From Deroplatys truncata (taxonomy: Eukaryota; Arthropoda; Insecta; Mantodea; Mantidae): DNA of 64,000 nucleotides. A model generated the notes under the pieces. That model saw only the letters and a list, made by a program, of their open reading frames with translations. It ran no database searches and was not told the origin of the DNA. The DNA lies in the NCBI GenBank assembly GCA_030765065.1, contig CM060976.1, positions 58,202,539 through 58,266,538 of the forward strand, written 5' to 3'. Below, in pieces: positions 10,524 through 22,069 of this stretch (positions within the stretch are counted from its first letter, which is position 1; every line of letters starts with the position of its first letter). A program made the translations under genes and the position numbers.

Positions 10524-10892
10524 GAAAGTTCAAAGTTTTAAGACCCACTTATTAGTTCCATTCAACGCCTACAGGAAAAGTCGTTTTGTGTGCTGAATTA
10601 TTGCAAAGAGAGAATCCATTGTTTCATTGCGGCATGTATATCGTCGTAAGTTCAACAACGAGCCGCCTCGTCATAAAAAATTTACAATTGATACAATAAA
10701 TTCGTAGAAGACAGTTGCGTATGCAAACGGAAAAGCACAGGTCGTCTTCGCATAACAAATGGTGCTCATTTTGAACACATAAAATAAAACTTCGAACACT
10801 TCTCTATTCAGTGATGTATCGCATGTTCGCTATCTATTGTCGTTCATTAGAAATAAATATTTAAAGTCTGTTCCTTCTTTCTGAATAACCTG
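10524..10892 (+). mobile_element. Right part of the MITE split by the gypsy element
   Basis: This continues the MITE begun at 1510. The right terminus (reverse complement CAGGTTATTCAGAAAG) ends at 10892 before TA (10893-10894). Subtracting the gypsy element and one copy of AGGG leaves a MITE of about 454 bp with terminal inverted repeats near 130 bp. Its interior has no coding capacity. Confidence 0.75.
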
Positions 10893-11460
10893 TATTAACG
10901 GTGTATTAGTACTGATGAATGAACTGTCCCACCCTACAATATCGTATTGAGATAGGATTGAATTAAAGATAAATATACCATGTGCAAGACATCATTAGGC
11001 AAACATGTTCTCAATGAACAAAAAGTGAATTATTTTACGAGTGATCATTTAAAATTGCATCATGACCAGAGCTAGGGCTTTTAGCACCTAGTTTACAATG
11101 TGTGCACGCTGTGTGCATAGGAAGGGGAGTGTGAATTAAATCAGTAGTAAACAAGGTTGGTCATCTCAGGGGTATACTAACTTCCTAACAAACTGTTTTA
11201 ATAATACAATATGCAAATTACATAAAAAGTTTTGAGAATACTTCCTAGAACTGGAGGTAAAACAAAGTTTAACATTTTACAATAATGTTAACAAAATTAA
11301 TTTATGCAATACAAAAGTTTAAGTTTACATTTATTCATTTTCTTATTCATCCCGATTGATCATCTTACATGATTTGGGCAACATCACAGGTATATGAGTA
11401 CAGTAATATTTCAATGTCTAAAAGTTTAAAATTACTTAATTACAGTATATACATTCATAT
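10893..11460. other. Unassigned AT-rich stretch
   Basis: I see no gene, RNA or clear repeat here. Confidence 0.4.
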
Positions 11461-11469
11461 TGGACTAAA

Positions 11470-11800
11470 TAAATAATAAGATCTATTCATTCAAACATTA
11501 ATCTGGAGTATAAAATCAGCACTCAATATAAAATTTCTTAAGTTTTGTTAAGTTATTTGCCTCTTGAATAATTTTAATCTCCTCAGGTAATTTATTGTAA
11601 AGGTAGCGTGCTGCAAAGTTAGATTTAATTTTATATAATTCAATTCTATGAGTCTGCGCATGGAAATTTTTGCTTATTCGGGTTGCATAGTTATGCATTT
11701 AGTTGTTCAATTTCCAATTTGTCGATCTTGGTTTTACTAACATTATTGTTTCAAATATGCAGAGTTAAAATAATGTTAAGGTTCTTTATTTTTTTAAAGG
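11470..11800 (-). pseudogene. LINE 3'-end fragment (Jockey/CR1-like C terminus)
   Basis: A minus-strand frame of about 60 residues ends at 11516. Its pattern HNYATR...NFAARYLYNKLPEEIK...KFYIEC is the extreme C terminus typical of non-LTR reverse transcriptase proteins, where a Y/F-NKLP motif precedes the stop. The rest of the element is missing on the 5' side, as is normal for truncated LINE copies. The family is close to the LINE at 38.8-40.5 kb only by general type; I did not see strong similarity between them. Confidence 0.6.
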
Positions 11801-12029
11801 CTTGCTTTAAACCCAGAATTATTCTAAATGTCCTTTTTGTAAAATAAAAATTCCCGTTGTGTATTTTGCTCCACTTTGTCCCCAAATTGTTATGCCGTAT
11901 GATAAGTGTGTATATATTAATCAATAATACACAGTATTTAACATTTTTAGGTTCACTAGATTGGATAGTCGTTTTAGTACATATAAACCAGCGCATTTTA
12001 TTTGAGATTATTTCTGTTTTTATCTAGTA

Positions 12030-12863
12030 CTATTCCTAAAAAAATTAGCACTACTTGCCTCTTTTATTGGTTCCCATCCAATCTTTTGGGCCAGTTCTTC
12101 TACGAGCTCTATGGCATCAGGCATTTCATAACCTGACTTTTCTGAAGGTACTATGTTTTTGGACAAGTCTGAAACATTGTTATAATGAACAGCAAATCTT
12201 CATGTAACGTGCTTGAAATTAGGAATTGAGCGGCTCGTACTGCAGAACTATGATCTTTGCCCAAAACGATAAGAACTTCGGTAACTATATTGTAATGATC
12301 CACATAACATAGAGCAACATTTAACCAGGTGCCCCATTGAGTTGTAACAGGCTAAGGAGGTAAAAGAATATTAAGTGTCATTTCTTTAAATTTCCGTTTT
12401 CTGTTTGAAACTTTCAAAAAATATTTTTTACCTTTGCGATGAAATTATCTACTGCTGCATCTACACGGTGATGCCCCATGCCAGACAGATTAGATGCAGC
12501 ATATTAAAGACGCGATCTGAAGCTTCTTGCCGGCTTTTGTCATGTAACTTGCAGAATCGGTGATGAAAAGGAGTAAATTATCTGTATTTATTCCTCCTGG
12601 GTAGTACAGAGCTATGCTTTTTGAAATATGTCTGCAATTGGTTTGTGGTTCACCTCTGTAATGAAATAGAATATGATTACATTATTAGCCCCACGTTGGG
12701 CGCCAATTTGAGAAGATTGTTGTTTAATTGTTGGAGAGCCAAACTTGGAGTTGTTTATTACTGCTGTTGGTACCACGTATTGCGGGAGATACGTTTCTTG
12801 GAGTGTACGATACAAATTTTCCTGTGGCCTTCGCCATACGTTCACTTTTACGGTGGCCTTCAC
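12030..12863 (-). pseudogene. hAT-like (DUF659) transposase fragment
   Basis: Read on the minus strand, translated pieces carry the hallmark order of the DUF659/hAT-like family common in insects: an N-terminal part (TLQETYLPQY), then TEVNHKPIADIF, LLLFITDSASYMTKAGKKLQ, and LPPQPVTTQWGTWLNVALCY. In intact relatives these surround the catalytic core of a cut-and-paste transposase. Here the reading passes through several frameshifts and stops, and neither the BED zinc finger nor the C-terminal dimerisation region is seen. It is a decayed fossil with no function as protein. Confidence 0.75.
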
Positions 12864-12879
12864 CCAAACGTTTAAAAAA

Positions 12880-13590
12880 TCAACTTTGTATTTTAATGTT
12901 TATTTAAATATTATATATGTATGCTTCCGCTGCGTCAGTAGTAATTTGTAGAAACACGTATCTCTTAGCAGGAGTAATACGGCTAAAGAATGAAGGCTTA
13001 CACAAATTATAATGGTATTTAACTTCGTTTTATTAATCCTTCACACGATTAAATAACACTTCACTGATGTATCCTACTGTAGAGCTGTGAGATTGTTAAT
13101 TGTACTTTTTAACACGTAAACTCTATATTATTCACGCCGTAATGAATTTTTTATGTCTCACACTGAATGCGTACCGAGCGAGCGAACTGCTCGGGAACGC
13201 TGCCTTCTAGCATCTGCGTTTATCGCTTAAATTTGTACATTTACTATATTTCAAGTCTCTGATTGGCTAATTTTACTCCAATAGAATACTTTTATTTAAC
13301 ATAAAGCTTTTCTAGTTCTTTGATTGGGTATTTATAAACTGTTTTAAATATTACATTATTGTTCCAAGAATTATTAGTAGCATTATTAAGCTTTTTAAAT
13401 TATTGTTTCATTATTGTTAGCAACTTTTGCTTCTATTCTCACAGCTCCTGCATTGTTAAATTACGTAATACATTCACATAACATTATTATACACGTACAT
13501 AACATAAACATAACACAATCACTTTTGCATACATTTTTTATATTATATTATACACATATTGCCTTTAGGAGGGCTGTTATCATATTTTAT
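12880..13590. other. Unassigned AT-rich stretch between two hAT pieces
   Basis: I see no gene. The sequence separates two fragments of the same hAT-like family and could hold degraded parts of it. Confidence 0.35.
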
Positions 13591-13860
13591 ATTATATAGT
13601 TAGACTGATATCGTTTAAGTGTTAAAAATACTGCCTCAGTAATCATTTCCGAGCTTAACAAATATGCTTCGTCTGATTTGTGTGGCAAGCGTATTCCCAC
13701 TGCCACATTTGAAACACGCATACCAACAGCATCTTCGGTTTCGTCAGTAAAAATCCACAATTTATTTTCGCCCATTCGTTTTCATATTCGAGAAATGACA
13801 TCCTTATAAGTTTGCCGCTTAAGCGACGTGTTAGGGAGGAGGATTTCATTTTGTATATTT
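13590..13860 (-). pseudogene. Second hAT-like (DUF659) fragment
   Basis: On the minus strand, translated sequence NEILLPNTSLKRQTYKDV runs, after one stop, into GENKLWIFTDETEDAVGMRV and SNVAVGI...SDEAYLLSSEM. This corresponds to the segment of DUF659/hAT-like proteins usually written as I-W-V-S-I-D-E-T-T-D, where the first catalytic Asp lies. It covers a stretch that is more decayed in the fragment at 12030-12863, so the two may be separate copies or rearranged pieces of one. Confidence 0.55.
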
Positions 13861-14586
13861 TTGTATGAGCTGTTTAAAATTCGGATTTTTTTACCGTGTA
13901 CATCGGTATATTTGCACGTACCATCATTTTACATATATCCTGAAAGAACTCGGACTGAGAGGGTGAAGTTAAACATTACCTTGCTTGTGCTTCGGCCTCT
14001 GTTCTTGTTAAAAATCCTTGCTTAATTTTTTATTTTTTTAGTGTTGCAGTGTTGTCTCAGCTATATGCGTTTAGTACCCTTCATTTTTACATGACATACA
14101 TAGTGTTGAGTATTTTCTTCGTTCTGTGTGAAAATATAACCTATTGCTAATTTCTCCTCTAACATGTTTTTACCTCCCTCTAACATTTCTTCACTTCCAG
14201 CGAAACACTGCCTCCACACACGCCAGCCTGCTACTAACGGCAGCGTCCAGTGCTCTTACGCTGTGAGTGTGCTGTTAACTGGGACGAACTTCGTTGGGTG
14301 TTATATTTGTACGGTATCGGTTTTGCAGGGGGAAGGAAAGGAGGTCAGTGAAATATCGGAAGAGCATGAATATATATGTATGTGTGTGTGTGTGTATATA
14401 TATATAGGTTTCTCCTCTTAATCTTCGGTCGTGTTAACCGATGACATTTATATTATTTTATATCTTTTATTCTGTCCTCCTTAAAACCATTCCCGCAATC
14501 GATCCGTACACACAAATATATTAACTTCCGGCCACACAGATGTATTTAACTACACCATTGCCAATCAAGTTATAATTATAACTAAT

Positions 14587-14889
14587 ATGATTTTCCGGGC
14601 TGTTATGCCGTGGTCTGCTGAAGAAAGATTTCCCAGACGTTTCGTCCACAACTGCGGTGGACATCTTCAGTGGCGCGGACGAAGTCTTCTCGGTGAAAGT
14701 ATCGCAGCGTCTGATGCGTTGGCCGTTAGTGCCGCTCTCTTTATAGTGTGGGCGCTCTCTGCTGATTGGCCCGCTGGTATGAGGGGGCTGGCGCTGGCTG
14801 TGTTGTTGCTCTCTTCTGATTGGCTCGCAGTGTTTTTCGGTTTTGTATGACCTTTGTATAGCCACATGATAGCCCGTGGTGTTGTCCAC
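14587..14889 (-). mobile_element. Penelope-like element 3' end, fragment
   Basis: The minus strand shares its order with the 3' end of the Penelope-like copy at 22.0-23.2 kb: a segment GCGAGCCAATCAGAAG, a poorly matched spacer, AGAAGACTTCG, the hammerhead-like motif, then CAGCAGACCAC and the terminal AACAGCCCGGAAA. The upstream protein part is lost. An open minus-strand frame of 122 codons covers this stretch but probably reflects the former C terminus and noncoding tail, not a gene. Confidence 0.75.
14632..14673 (-). ncRNA. Hammerhead-ribozyme-like motif, Penelope type
   Basis: Read on the minus strand: CTGAAGA (14670-14664), stem II with GTCCAC (14662-14657) paired perfectly to GTGGAC (14649-14644), then GAAA and C-GTC (cleavage triplet 14638-14636). 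A short stem I is possible, CCA (14673-14671) with TGG (14635-14633). This follows the conserved hammerhead core CUGANGA...GAAA...NUH. Penelope-like elements are known to carry such motifs with a minimal stem III. Activity is not shown by sequence alone. Confidence 0.7.
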
Positions 14890-14899
14890 GTCTGCTCGC

Positions 14900-16610
14900 G
14901 TCGGATTCCAGATTACAAGTGCTTGACTTTACCCTTCACTCCGCACATTCCTTAAGGATTTTAACCCTAACTTTCTGACTGCCTTATTTCCCAAGTCACT
15001 TGTGTGCCCTTAGACAAAAGGAATGTTCGGCCGGCATTCCGATCCCCTAATGTTATGTTTGCTTCCCAGCTATACCTACTCTGTACAGTTTTATAAAAAT
15101 ATGTTACATGTTTCTATATTTATTTAGGTGATACGCAAATAGACTTTATATATTATTACCCTTATTGCTTCAGCGTATCACTTCATAACGAATGACGCAA
15201 TAGTATTATGTCGCAACAAAGCTTGTATTTCTCATGAGGTCCTAAAAGTCCTAGCTTCATGACATCATTGTTTTAAGTCAATTTTTTGAACTGGGTGTTA
15301 GAGCTATGGGGAAATTCCAGTAAAAGTGTAGCGGAGAATCTGCCTAGCAAGCACGGAGTTTAATCCGCAAAATGCCAATATGGCAACAACATTAATCATA
15401 AAACATAGTACCAAATAACGTACCTCACAGTGACACACGCAAAAGCTAAAATAAAAAGCATTCACACATGTTAATGAATAACCCTACTAAAGTGCATCCG
15501 CGCAGATAATGTTTTTATTTATATTCGTGGCAAGGAGTTGCAACACTATTGAAAAATCCATGTTGCTTTACACTGGCGATTATAACAGTTACCCCGCTTG
15601 CAACTTGAACGGACCTTTGATATCTCCAATAAAACACAGTGTTAAAGAGTTTTTGCTATGACATACCTTACCGACCGCATATGCTGCTAGGACGTGGAAA
15701 GTTATGTTTAGGACGAACGCCGCGCCTGCTAGGCAACTTCTCTGGTATACGGTCATACTTCTCTGTGGAAGTACTAGTCGACTGAATTCTATGCTCAGGA
15801 CTAGACGAGTGACGTCATAAAGCATGTCATAGCACACTCTGAAATAAACATCATCTTTTTTACGCACTGAAAGACTGGTAACTCTGGAGATCTGCAAAAC
15901 ATGCAACACACTTTGGGAAATAAATCAGCAGGAGCGCCATTCTATGAAGCTTAATAAGCTGTTGTCAAATCTGAGGCAACTATAAATGCTCGCTTTATAG
16001 GGAGCACTGTTAAAGAATCGTGTGAAATATTTTGCAGCCTGCTGCAAGAATTAGGTCAAAACATGCAGATCAGTGCTTTTGACCAACTAGAAACTTGAGA
16101 CAAGTCTACAAATGTGAAAACAACACACTTGGGCGGTTTCTTTGGAACTTGAATCAGTTTCCTTTTTCTGAAGCGTCTTAGGTAAAGAACCTAAGCATTA
16201 TAATGTATGCTGTCCGATTCTGTAGGCCCTAGAGACGTGGAGCATTATTACGTCATATTTTGTGAACCGAGGCGAAGTAGAAATGGAAGACAAAGTCGAT
16301 TAGGAATGCAACATGAAAGCACGAGTTCCCTTGCCAGTCTCTCTCCTACACTAAATGAAATCGGAGTGGGATGAATGCGGCGTTTAAATAGGCCAGCCTT
16401 GGCAACCAGCTATCTTGTGCACTACATCAAAGCACCTTGGAGTGATATTACCTTCGCAATATTTCGTTACATTCAACTCTCACAATGTTTTTCATTAACT
16501 TCCTTTCTTTAACTGCAGAGTGGACGCTATATTACATTTTCTCTTATATGAAAATGACGTGTAACTTTCTCTGCCACCTACATATAGTGGGTAAGAGGAA
16601 TTTGTATTTT
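14900..16610. other. Unassigned stretch
   Basis: No gene, RNA or transposon was recognised. Open frames here (for example minus 15589-15909) lack family motifs and splice context. Confidence 0.4.
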
Positions 16611-16614
16611 GTAT

Positions 16615-16870
16615 TTTTCCTGAATCCAGAAGTAGCATTTTTAGGAAATTTTCCGCGTGTAAAAAACCATTATTCAAAAACAAAAATTCGTATAGATATC
16701 AAACTTGAAATTTTAGATCATTGTCTTCCAAAGATGAAACACGAGAAATCCCTCCATTCCAAAGTACCTTTAGCTGAAACAAAAAATTAATATTTTTTAT
16801 TTTCTTAAATATTCCTCTTCCGAGTTTGATTAAAACGCTATGTATTTAAGATATTTAAGCGACATATAAA
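16615..16870 (-). repeat. Repeat R, degenerate partial copy (reverse)
   Basis: The order of landmarks matches the reverse orientation of repeat R (TTTTTGGAAA-CGTGTG, AAAAACGAAAA, ATCTTCCAAAGATG-ACACGA), but with many changes and no termini. Confidence 0.55.
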
Positions 16871-17082
16871 ATATGTACATAAATCCCGGTGTTTAATTTA
16901 TATAATTTAGCAAATAACTATTTTTTAAAGTATCTATTGATAAAATACCATGGAATTTAAGCGTAAATATCCGGTAAGAACAAAGATTGTAATGGATGAT
17001 CCGGTAATGGACCAGCTTAAATATTTTAAATATTTTGGGTTTTATATCTCGCATGAAAATCATAGACATCAGGATGAGGAAT

Positions 17083-17672
17083 CGGATGTGATACATCCTA
17101 ATGACTTTCTCTACACTTTATCGTTTATTAGAGGATATTCTTACTAAAGCGTATTACTTTTTCCTATCTACTACATTTTAATCCAAATAAACCTTTGTAG
17201 AAATAGCTGCATTACACATTTCGTTATAGGTACAAAGGGAACAGCTATCGCCAAATGTTTAAGACCTGGGAGCTACATACCGGCCTTAAAATTCCATACT
17301 GTTCCCATGCAATTGCGAGAAATAACTGAATGTTGAAGGGTCTTTAAGAGAATGAACAAGGAATAAAAACTTTGAACCTTTAATAACGGATAGCTCAGAA
17401 ATGGCTCATGCCACAAAACACATTTAAAATACATTCTGTGTTTTAAAAAGATCTACATTTGTGTGTAGTACGTTTTCGTTTATCGCTTAACGTTTGCCAG
17501 TTATACAAGATTATAAAAAATGTATTCTGAATGAAGTGCATTTTACAAGCTATTCCCAGAAAATTTAAGACGTGAATTTATTTTTCATGTAAATACCTTT
17601 AGTATATGGAATTTTAATCAAAATAGTAATTTTTTAGAAAATTAAAAATTTCGAAAAACGTTTCAAGTAAAT
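17083..17672 (+). repeat. Repeat R, forward arm of a palindrome
   Basis: The copy begins with the left-end motif (GGATGTGATACATCCTAATGACTTTCTCTAC) shortened here to its core ATGACTTTCTCTAC, then follows R landmarks (CCTTAAAATTCCATAC, TAACGGATAGCTCAGAAATGG, GATCTACATTT). It lacks the right third and abuts an inverted copy. Confidence 0.8.
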
Positions 17673-18296
17673 GTTTCAAGAAAATCCTTGCACTCCAGAC
17701 TACCCTTTACATGGAGGATGTTTCGATATTTTTTATTTTCTAAAAAAAAGGCTTAGCGATTTTGGATAAAATACTATACATTAAAGATATTTACATTACA
17801 AATAAAATATATTATCTAGAATTTTCTGGGAATAGCCTATGAAGTCCACTTCATTTGGAAGAAATGATGTATAATCGTATATAACTTGTAAATGTTAATT
17901 GATATTAGAAAAGTACTACACAAAATGTGTAATCTCTTTAAACATACACTTTTGTTTCAAATAAATTTTTGTAGCATCAGGATTTTCCGAGATATCCGTT
18001 ATTAATGGTTGAATTTGTATAACACTTTGTCATTCTTTTTAAGAGCCATCGATTTTCAGTTGTTTCTCACGATTTTGAACAATATGGAATTTTAAGGCTA
18101 GCGTATAGCGTCCAGTTTTTAAACATTGGACTATCGCTGTTCCCTTTGTATGTATAACATAATGTGTAATGTAGCTATTTCTGCAAAGATTTATTTACAT
18201 TAAAATGAAATAGAAATATAAGCTTTAGTAACGATAGATTGTATACACACTAGTAAAGGATAGAGGGTAGAGAAAGTCATGCGAATGTTTCACTAC
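17673..18296 (-). repeat. Repeat R, reverse arm of a palindrome
   Basis: This is an inverted copy of the preceding arm, ending GGTAGAGAAAGTCATGCGAATG. The two arms, each about 600 bp and diverged, could fold on each other with a short loop near 17.67-17.73 kb. Confidence 0.8.
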
Positions 18297-19320
18297 ATTT
18301 TTTTTTACTTTCTCTACTTCGTACCTAGTAGTTCCGCGCGCGCTCGAGTGTGTGAATACAAAACTCAAAAAAACAACAACAAAAAACAAAAAAAAATGAA
18401 TAGAGCGCATAATCTTAGAATGCCCATGTTCGCTCAAATTTGTTCAGTAAAACATGTTCGAAGCGATATTTCTGAGGGATGCATGGCCTTGCTTACTTTA
18501 CTGATATTACAAGCGATGTAGTTATATTCAGAGCTGTGTAAACTGTTGTTTACAAATAGCAAACTTCGGGAGGAGAATTCGGGAGTATAAAATAATGATG
18601 GATTGGTTAAGTTAACCATTAGTTTTTAGCTGCAGTTCCCCATGGCACATGAATTTACGGACAGCGTTACGACTTAACTTCAAAACCGTGAATGTAAACT
18701 AATTAGGAGAGAAGGTCTCAGTTGTGATGTTTGGAAAACGTTCCTGCTTGTGGTCGCCGCAGACAGTCAGCAGACAGTATATGTTTCCTGTGAAACGTGC
18801 AATGCTCTGTTAACAGTACAACTCATTTAAAAGTCACGTTTGCTAATTTAATGCTGGTGCTCGGTCCTCGCGAAGCCGGTAATACAAAGCAAACCACAAT
18901 TGCCGCGTGTCTTCATGTGTGTCAAAGTGTTGCGACCATTCAATACTGTTGCTGGAGAAAACTTCGTAGAACTAGGGCAAGAACTAATTAACATCGATGC
19001 TAACTTTGGCTAAGTAGGTATTGTTAGTGTTACCACACCCTTCCACATTAGCAGAAATGTCTAAGGAAAGGCAGATGAAATACGAAGCGAAGTAGTGCCT
19101 CAGGTTATTTCTGCCATGGATGACAAATCCTGCTCGGCTACTGTGGACATGATGACTGCCCAGGACAACCATATCTGCTGACCACACAGCTATACAGTAG
19201 ACGCTGTTACGCATGTGCTTTTTACTACAAATTTCCAGATACAAAGAAAACAAGTGAAAATACAATTGGCAATGTTAACGGAAGAATCAGTTGAACATTC
19301 CTCAGTCTAGAAAGGTAAAA
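18297..19320. other. Unassigned stretch
   Basis: A short TTTTACTTTCTCTAC at about 18305 is the start of a further R copy that breaks off at once. The rest shows no recognised gene. Confidence 0.4.
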
Positions 19321-19329
19321 TCATGCCAC

Positions 19330-19620
19330 TGAAAAATTCAATGCCATAGCCGGGATTTGAAGCACGGACGTTCCAGATTCGGACGGTTATTCTAACCAAC
19401 TGTGCTTCCATGACAGCATGCAAGTACGACATTAAATTCCCTAAAGAGTTGCATTTTGTTCCCGGTAAACCACAAGAAAATCTCAAATTATTCGAGCAGA
19501 CATACTCATATAGCTCATTACAATATGGTAAATACTTTAAGTTCTGGGCTTCATACGTTAAGCAAAGTTAGGTCAATCAGCATTAATTAATTGTTCGTTT
19601 ACACAAGTCGTGTGTAGTTC
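19330..19620 (-). repeat. tRNA-like interspersed repeat, copy 1
   Basis: The minus strand contains a tRNA-like promoter pair: a box-A-like GTTGGTTAGAATAAC and box-B-like GCTTCAAATCCCGGC. The repeat continues through shared sequence (TTCCCGGTAAACCACAAG, CTCAAATTAT, GGCTTCATA) also found in the copy at 19765-20040. The tRNA-like part lies at the far end of the unit, not at its head as in ordinary SINEs. Confidence 0.55.
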
Positions 19621-19671
19621 AAGGTTAAAGGTAGAACCAGAGAATTAAAAAAATCAATGCCATAGCCAGAT

Positions 19672-19740
19672 GTTTTAATGTCGTACCAGCATGTTGCCAG
19701 GATAATTCAGTTGGTTAGGGTAACCAGACGGAATTCAGAA
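19672..19740 (+). repeat. tRNA-like fragment, inverted relative to its neighbours
   Basis: GTCGTACCAGCATGTTGCCAGG followed by AATTCAGTTGGTTAGG (shortened here) and AACCAGACGGA matches, in plus orientation, the tRNA-like part of the copy at 19765-20040. The three pieces form a mixed direct/inverted cluster. Confidence 0.5.
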
Positions 19741-19764
19741 AATCCATGGAAAGGTAGAATCAGA

Positions 19765-20040
19765 CGACTAAAAATTCCAATGCTATAGCCGGGATTTAAA
19801 CCACGGATCTCTCGGTCTCCGTCTGGTTCCTCTAACCACTGAGATACCATAGCAACAAGCCGGTACGACGTTAAATTCTACAACTGATTCGCATTTTTCC
19901 GGTAAACCACAAGGAGATCTCAAATTGTATTGCGATGACATACCCCAATGGCGACCTACAATATTGTAAGTACTGTAAGTCTCGGGCTTCATAATTTCAA
20001 CCACTATTAGGTCAACCACAATTGGAACAATTAATTTACA
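19765..20040 (-). repeat. tRNA-like interspersed repeat, copy 2
   Basis: On the minus strand, TATCTCAGTGGTTAGAGG is a good box A and GTGGTTTAAATCCCGGC a good box B, about 40 bases apart as in a tRNA. Body sequence is shared with copy 1. It is a likely SINE family, but the 5' to 3' structure is unclear. Confidence 0.6.
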
Positions 20041-20104
20041 AACCCATACTCTCCATCCACTTCATGTAAATTAAGATAAACATTGGCAGAAACGAATCTT
20101 ATTG

Positions 20105-20795
20105 CTAATTTTCTTGCAGATGCAAGGGGAGTATGGTAGGCTTTAAGCGATAGTCAAATGTTTTAAGAGCTGGATGCTATGTGGAGAATTTATTCTCTTT
20201 GCATGTCCAGGACATAAAAAAAGAGTAACCAATTCCGTTTGAGAAAAAGTATAAGCATTGGAAAATTTAAACAAATAACAAGGAATGTCTCGGAAATGGC
20301 TCACTCCCCCCCCCCAAAAAAGATGTATGTGACATAAACTGTCTGTTTTAACGAGATCTACATTTTTTGTGAAGTAAATCTTTGTCTATCTCAGCTATGC
20401 AAAGTCATTTGGAATGAAGAGGACTTTTAGGACGTTCCCAGAAAATTCAATATATACATTTCATTTGGCATGAAAATATCTCAAACATATGATATTTTAA
20501 TCAAAATCGTTAAAGCCATTTTTGAGAAAAACCTAAATGTTCAAAAATATTCCATGTAAAGGGAGTCTGGGGGGGAAGCGACATGTTTGTGTCGCATATT
20601 TGAAAGATACGGAACCTAAATAGCAACTTTATTATTTATCCAACTTATCGTTTTTGTGTGTGTGTGTGTGTTAATACACACACATACACACGACTTTTTT
20701 CTAAAAATTATTTTTTGGATACAGGGAGCCTCCGGTGAAAACTCAGCATCAAAGTTTTGGGTGAAATACAACATTTTTCTACTTAAAAAGTGGTC
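20105..20795 (+). repeat. Repeat R, forward, left end missing
   Basis: R landmarks run in order: TTTAAGCGATAGTCAAATG, CTCGGAAATGGCTCA, GAGATCTACATTTTT, CCCAGAAAATTCAA, TTTTGAGAAAAA, a GT microsatellite near 20655, then CCGGTGAAA and GGGTGAAATACAACATTTTTCTAC. It belongs to a sub-type (with CATAGCAACCAGCTCTTAA on the reverse strand) that differs from the copy at 52.9 kb. Confidence 0.75.
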
Positions 20796-20799
20796 TTGC

Positions 20800-21550
20800 T
20801 GCTCAACTTGAATCGACAGTGCAGCAAGAAGCAATCACGAGGTGGAATAGTCTATACAGAATTCTACAATCCATCAATAAGCCCGTACGATCAAATTCTT
20901 GCATTGTTGCAAAATATAATACCTTGCAGAAGTTGGATGGATTCAACTATTAGGTTGCAAGACAGATAGTGGTTTTCCTTAAACCGTGCAAACAAACAAC
21001 AAATGGCTTAGAACATGAAACATCACTGAATACTCCTGTGAATCCACAAACTGTCACAGCACTGCTCAATCGTTAAGAAGACTGTGAGGTATTTGCAAAT
21101 GATTTACTTCACCAGTCACTTATGTAATATGCATATAGTCATTACTTAATACCATGAGAACTTCGATTTTGCTTTCAGAAAATCTGTAAAATAAACATCA
21201 CAACTCAGAAGCTGACTTTACCTTTACAGGCTTTTCAGTTTTCCAGCAGATGCCTTTTTTCCTGTTTTTTTCAGAGTTTCTATCCTCGCGTTGTGCTTCC
21301 TGCAGATCCCTCTTTAACTTGGCAGTGCCTATTCCTTCATGCCACGTCTTCCGTGATCTTTCCACGTACAATAATTGATGATACGTTTGGGTCACCTCTA
21401 CTCTAACATTCTTTGAGCATGTTCATACCATGTAGAGATCTTTTTTTATTCTATCAAGAACGGTTTCCACAGCATCCATTTCATTTTTGATATGCAGTGT
21501 TCTAGATATTCTGATGCTTCGCAATCCCTTTCCATAACCATTATTCATTT
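20800..21550. other. Unassigned stretch between two inverted R copies
   Basis: I see no gene. The short frames are not convincing. Confidence 0.4.
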
Positions 21551-21552
21551 CC

Positions 21553-21990
21553 ACATTTTTACTTTCTCTACTACGTATAGTAACGCTCTAACGATTTTAA
21601 ATTAAATATCATATGTTTAAGATACTTTCATGACAAGTGAAATGTGTATCTTGAACTTTCTGGGAATGTCCCCAAAAATCCTCTTCATTCTGGATGACAT
21701 TTGAATAACTGTTAAACCGTAAGAGATAGACAAAGGTTTATTACAGAAAAAATGTAGATCTCGTTAAAACACACAATTTATGTCACATGGAGTGAAGCAT
21801 TTCTTGTGGAGTGAACCATTTCCGAAATATTCGTTGTTATTTGTTTGAATTTTGCGATACTTATACTTTGTTCGTTATTTTAATATGTCCTGGACATGCA
21901 AGGACACTGAAATGCTCCACATAGCAACCAGCTCTTAAAAAATTTGACTATCGCTTAAAGCACACCATATTCCCCTTACACCTACAAGAA
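21553..21990 (-). repeat. Repeat R, reverse, internally deleted
   Basis: It starts TTTTTACTTTCTCTACTACG and then jumps to the inner landmark CTAACGATTTTAAATTAAA, so about 250 bp of the terminal region is missing. It ends near the start of the Penelope-like element. Confidence 0.75.
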
Positions 21991-22069
21991 AAGATGTTCG
22001 TTGTTCCACGCATGTGTTCCCGAAAAGTTATACCCTTATTCAGTGCGACGCCCAAATAGTGAAGTGATG

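Noticed and set aside
14521..14889. 122-codon minus-strand frame
   Set aside because: It overlaps the Penelope 3' end and its ribozyme-like motif. It is better explained as an element tail than as a gene.
15589..15909. 106-codon minus-strand frame
   Set aside because: It has no family motif, no splice context and no neighbours. It is consistent with chance.
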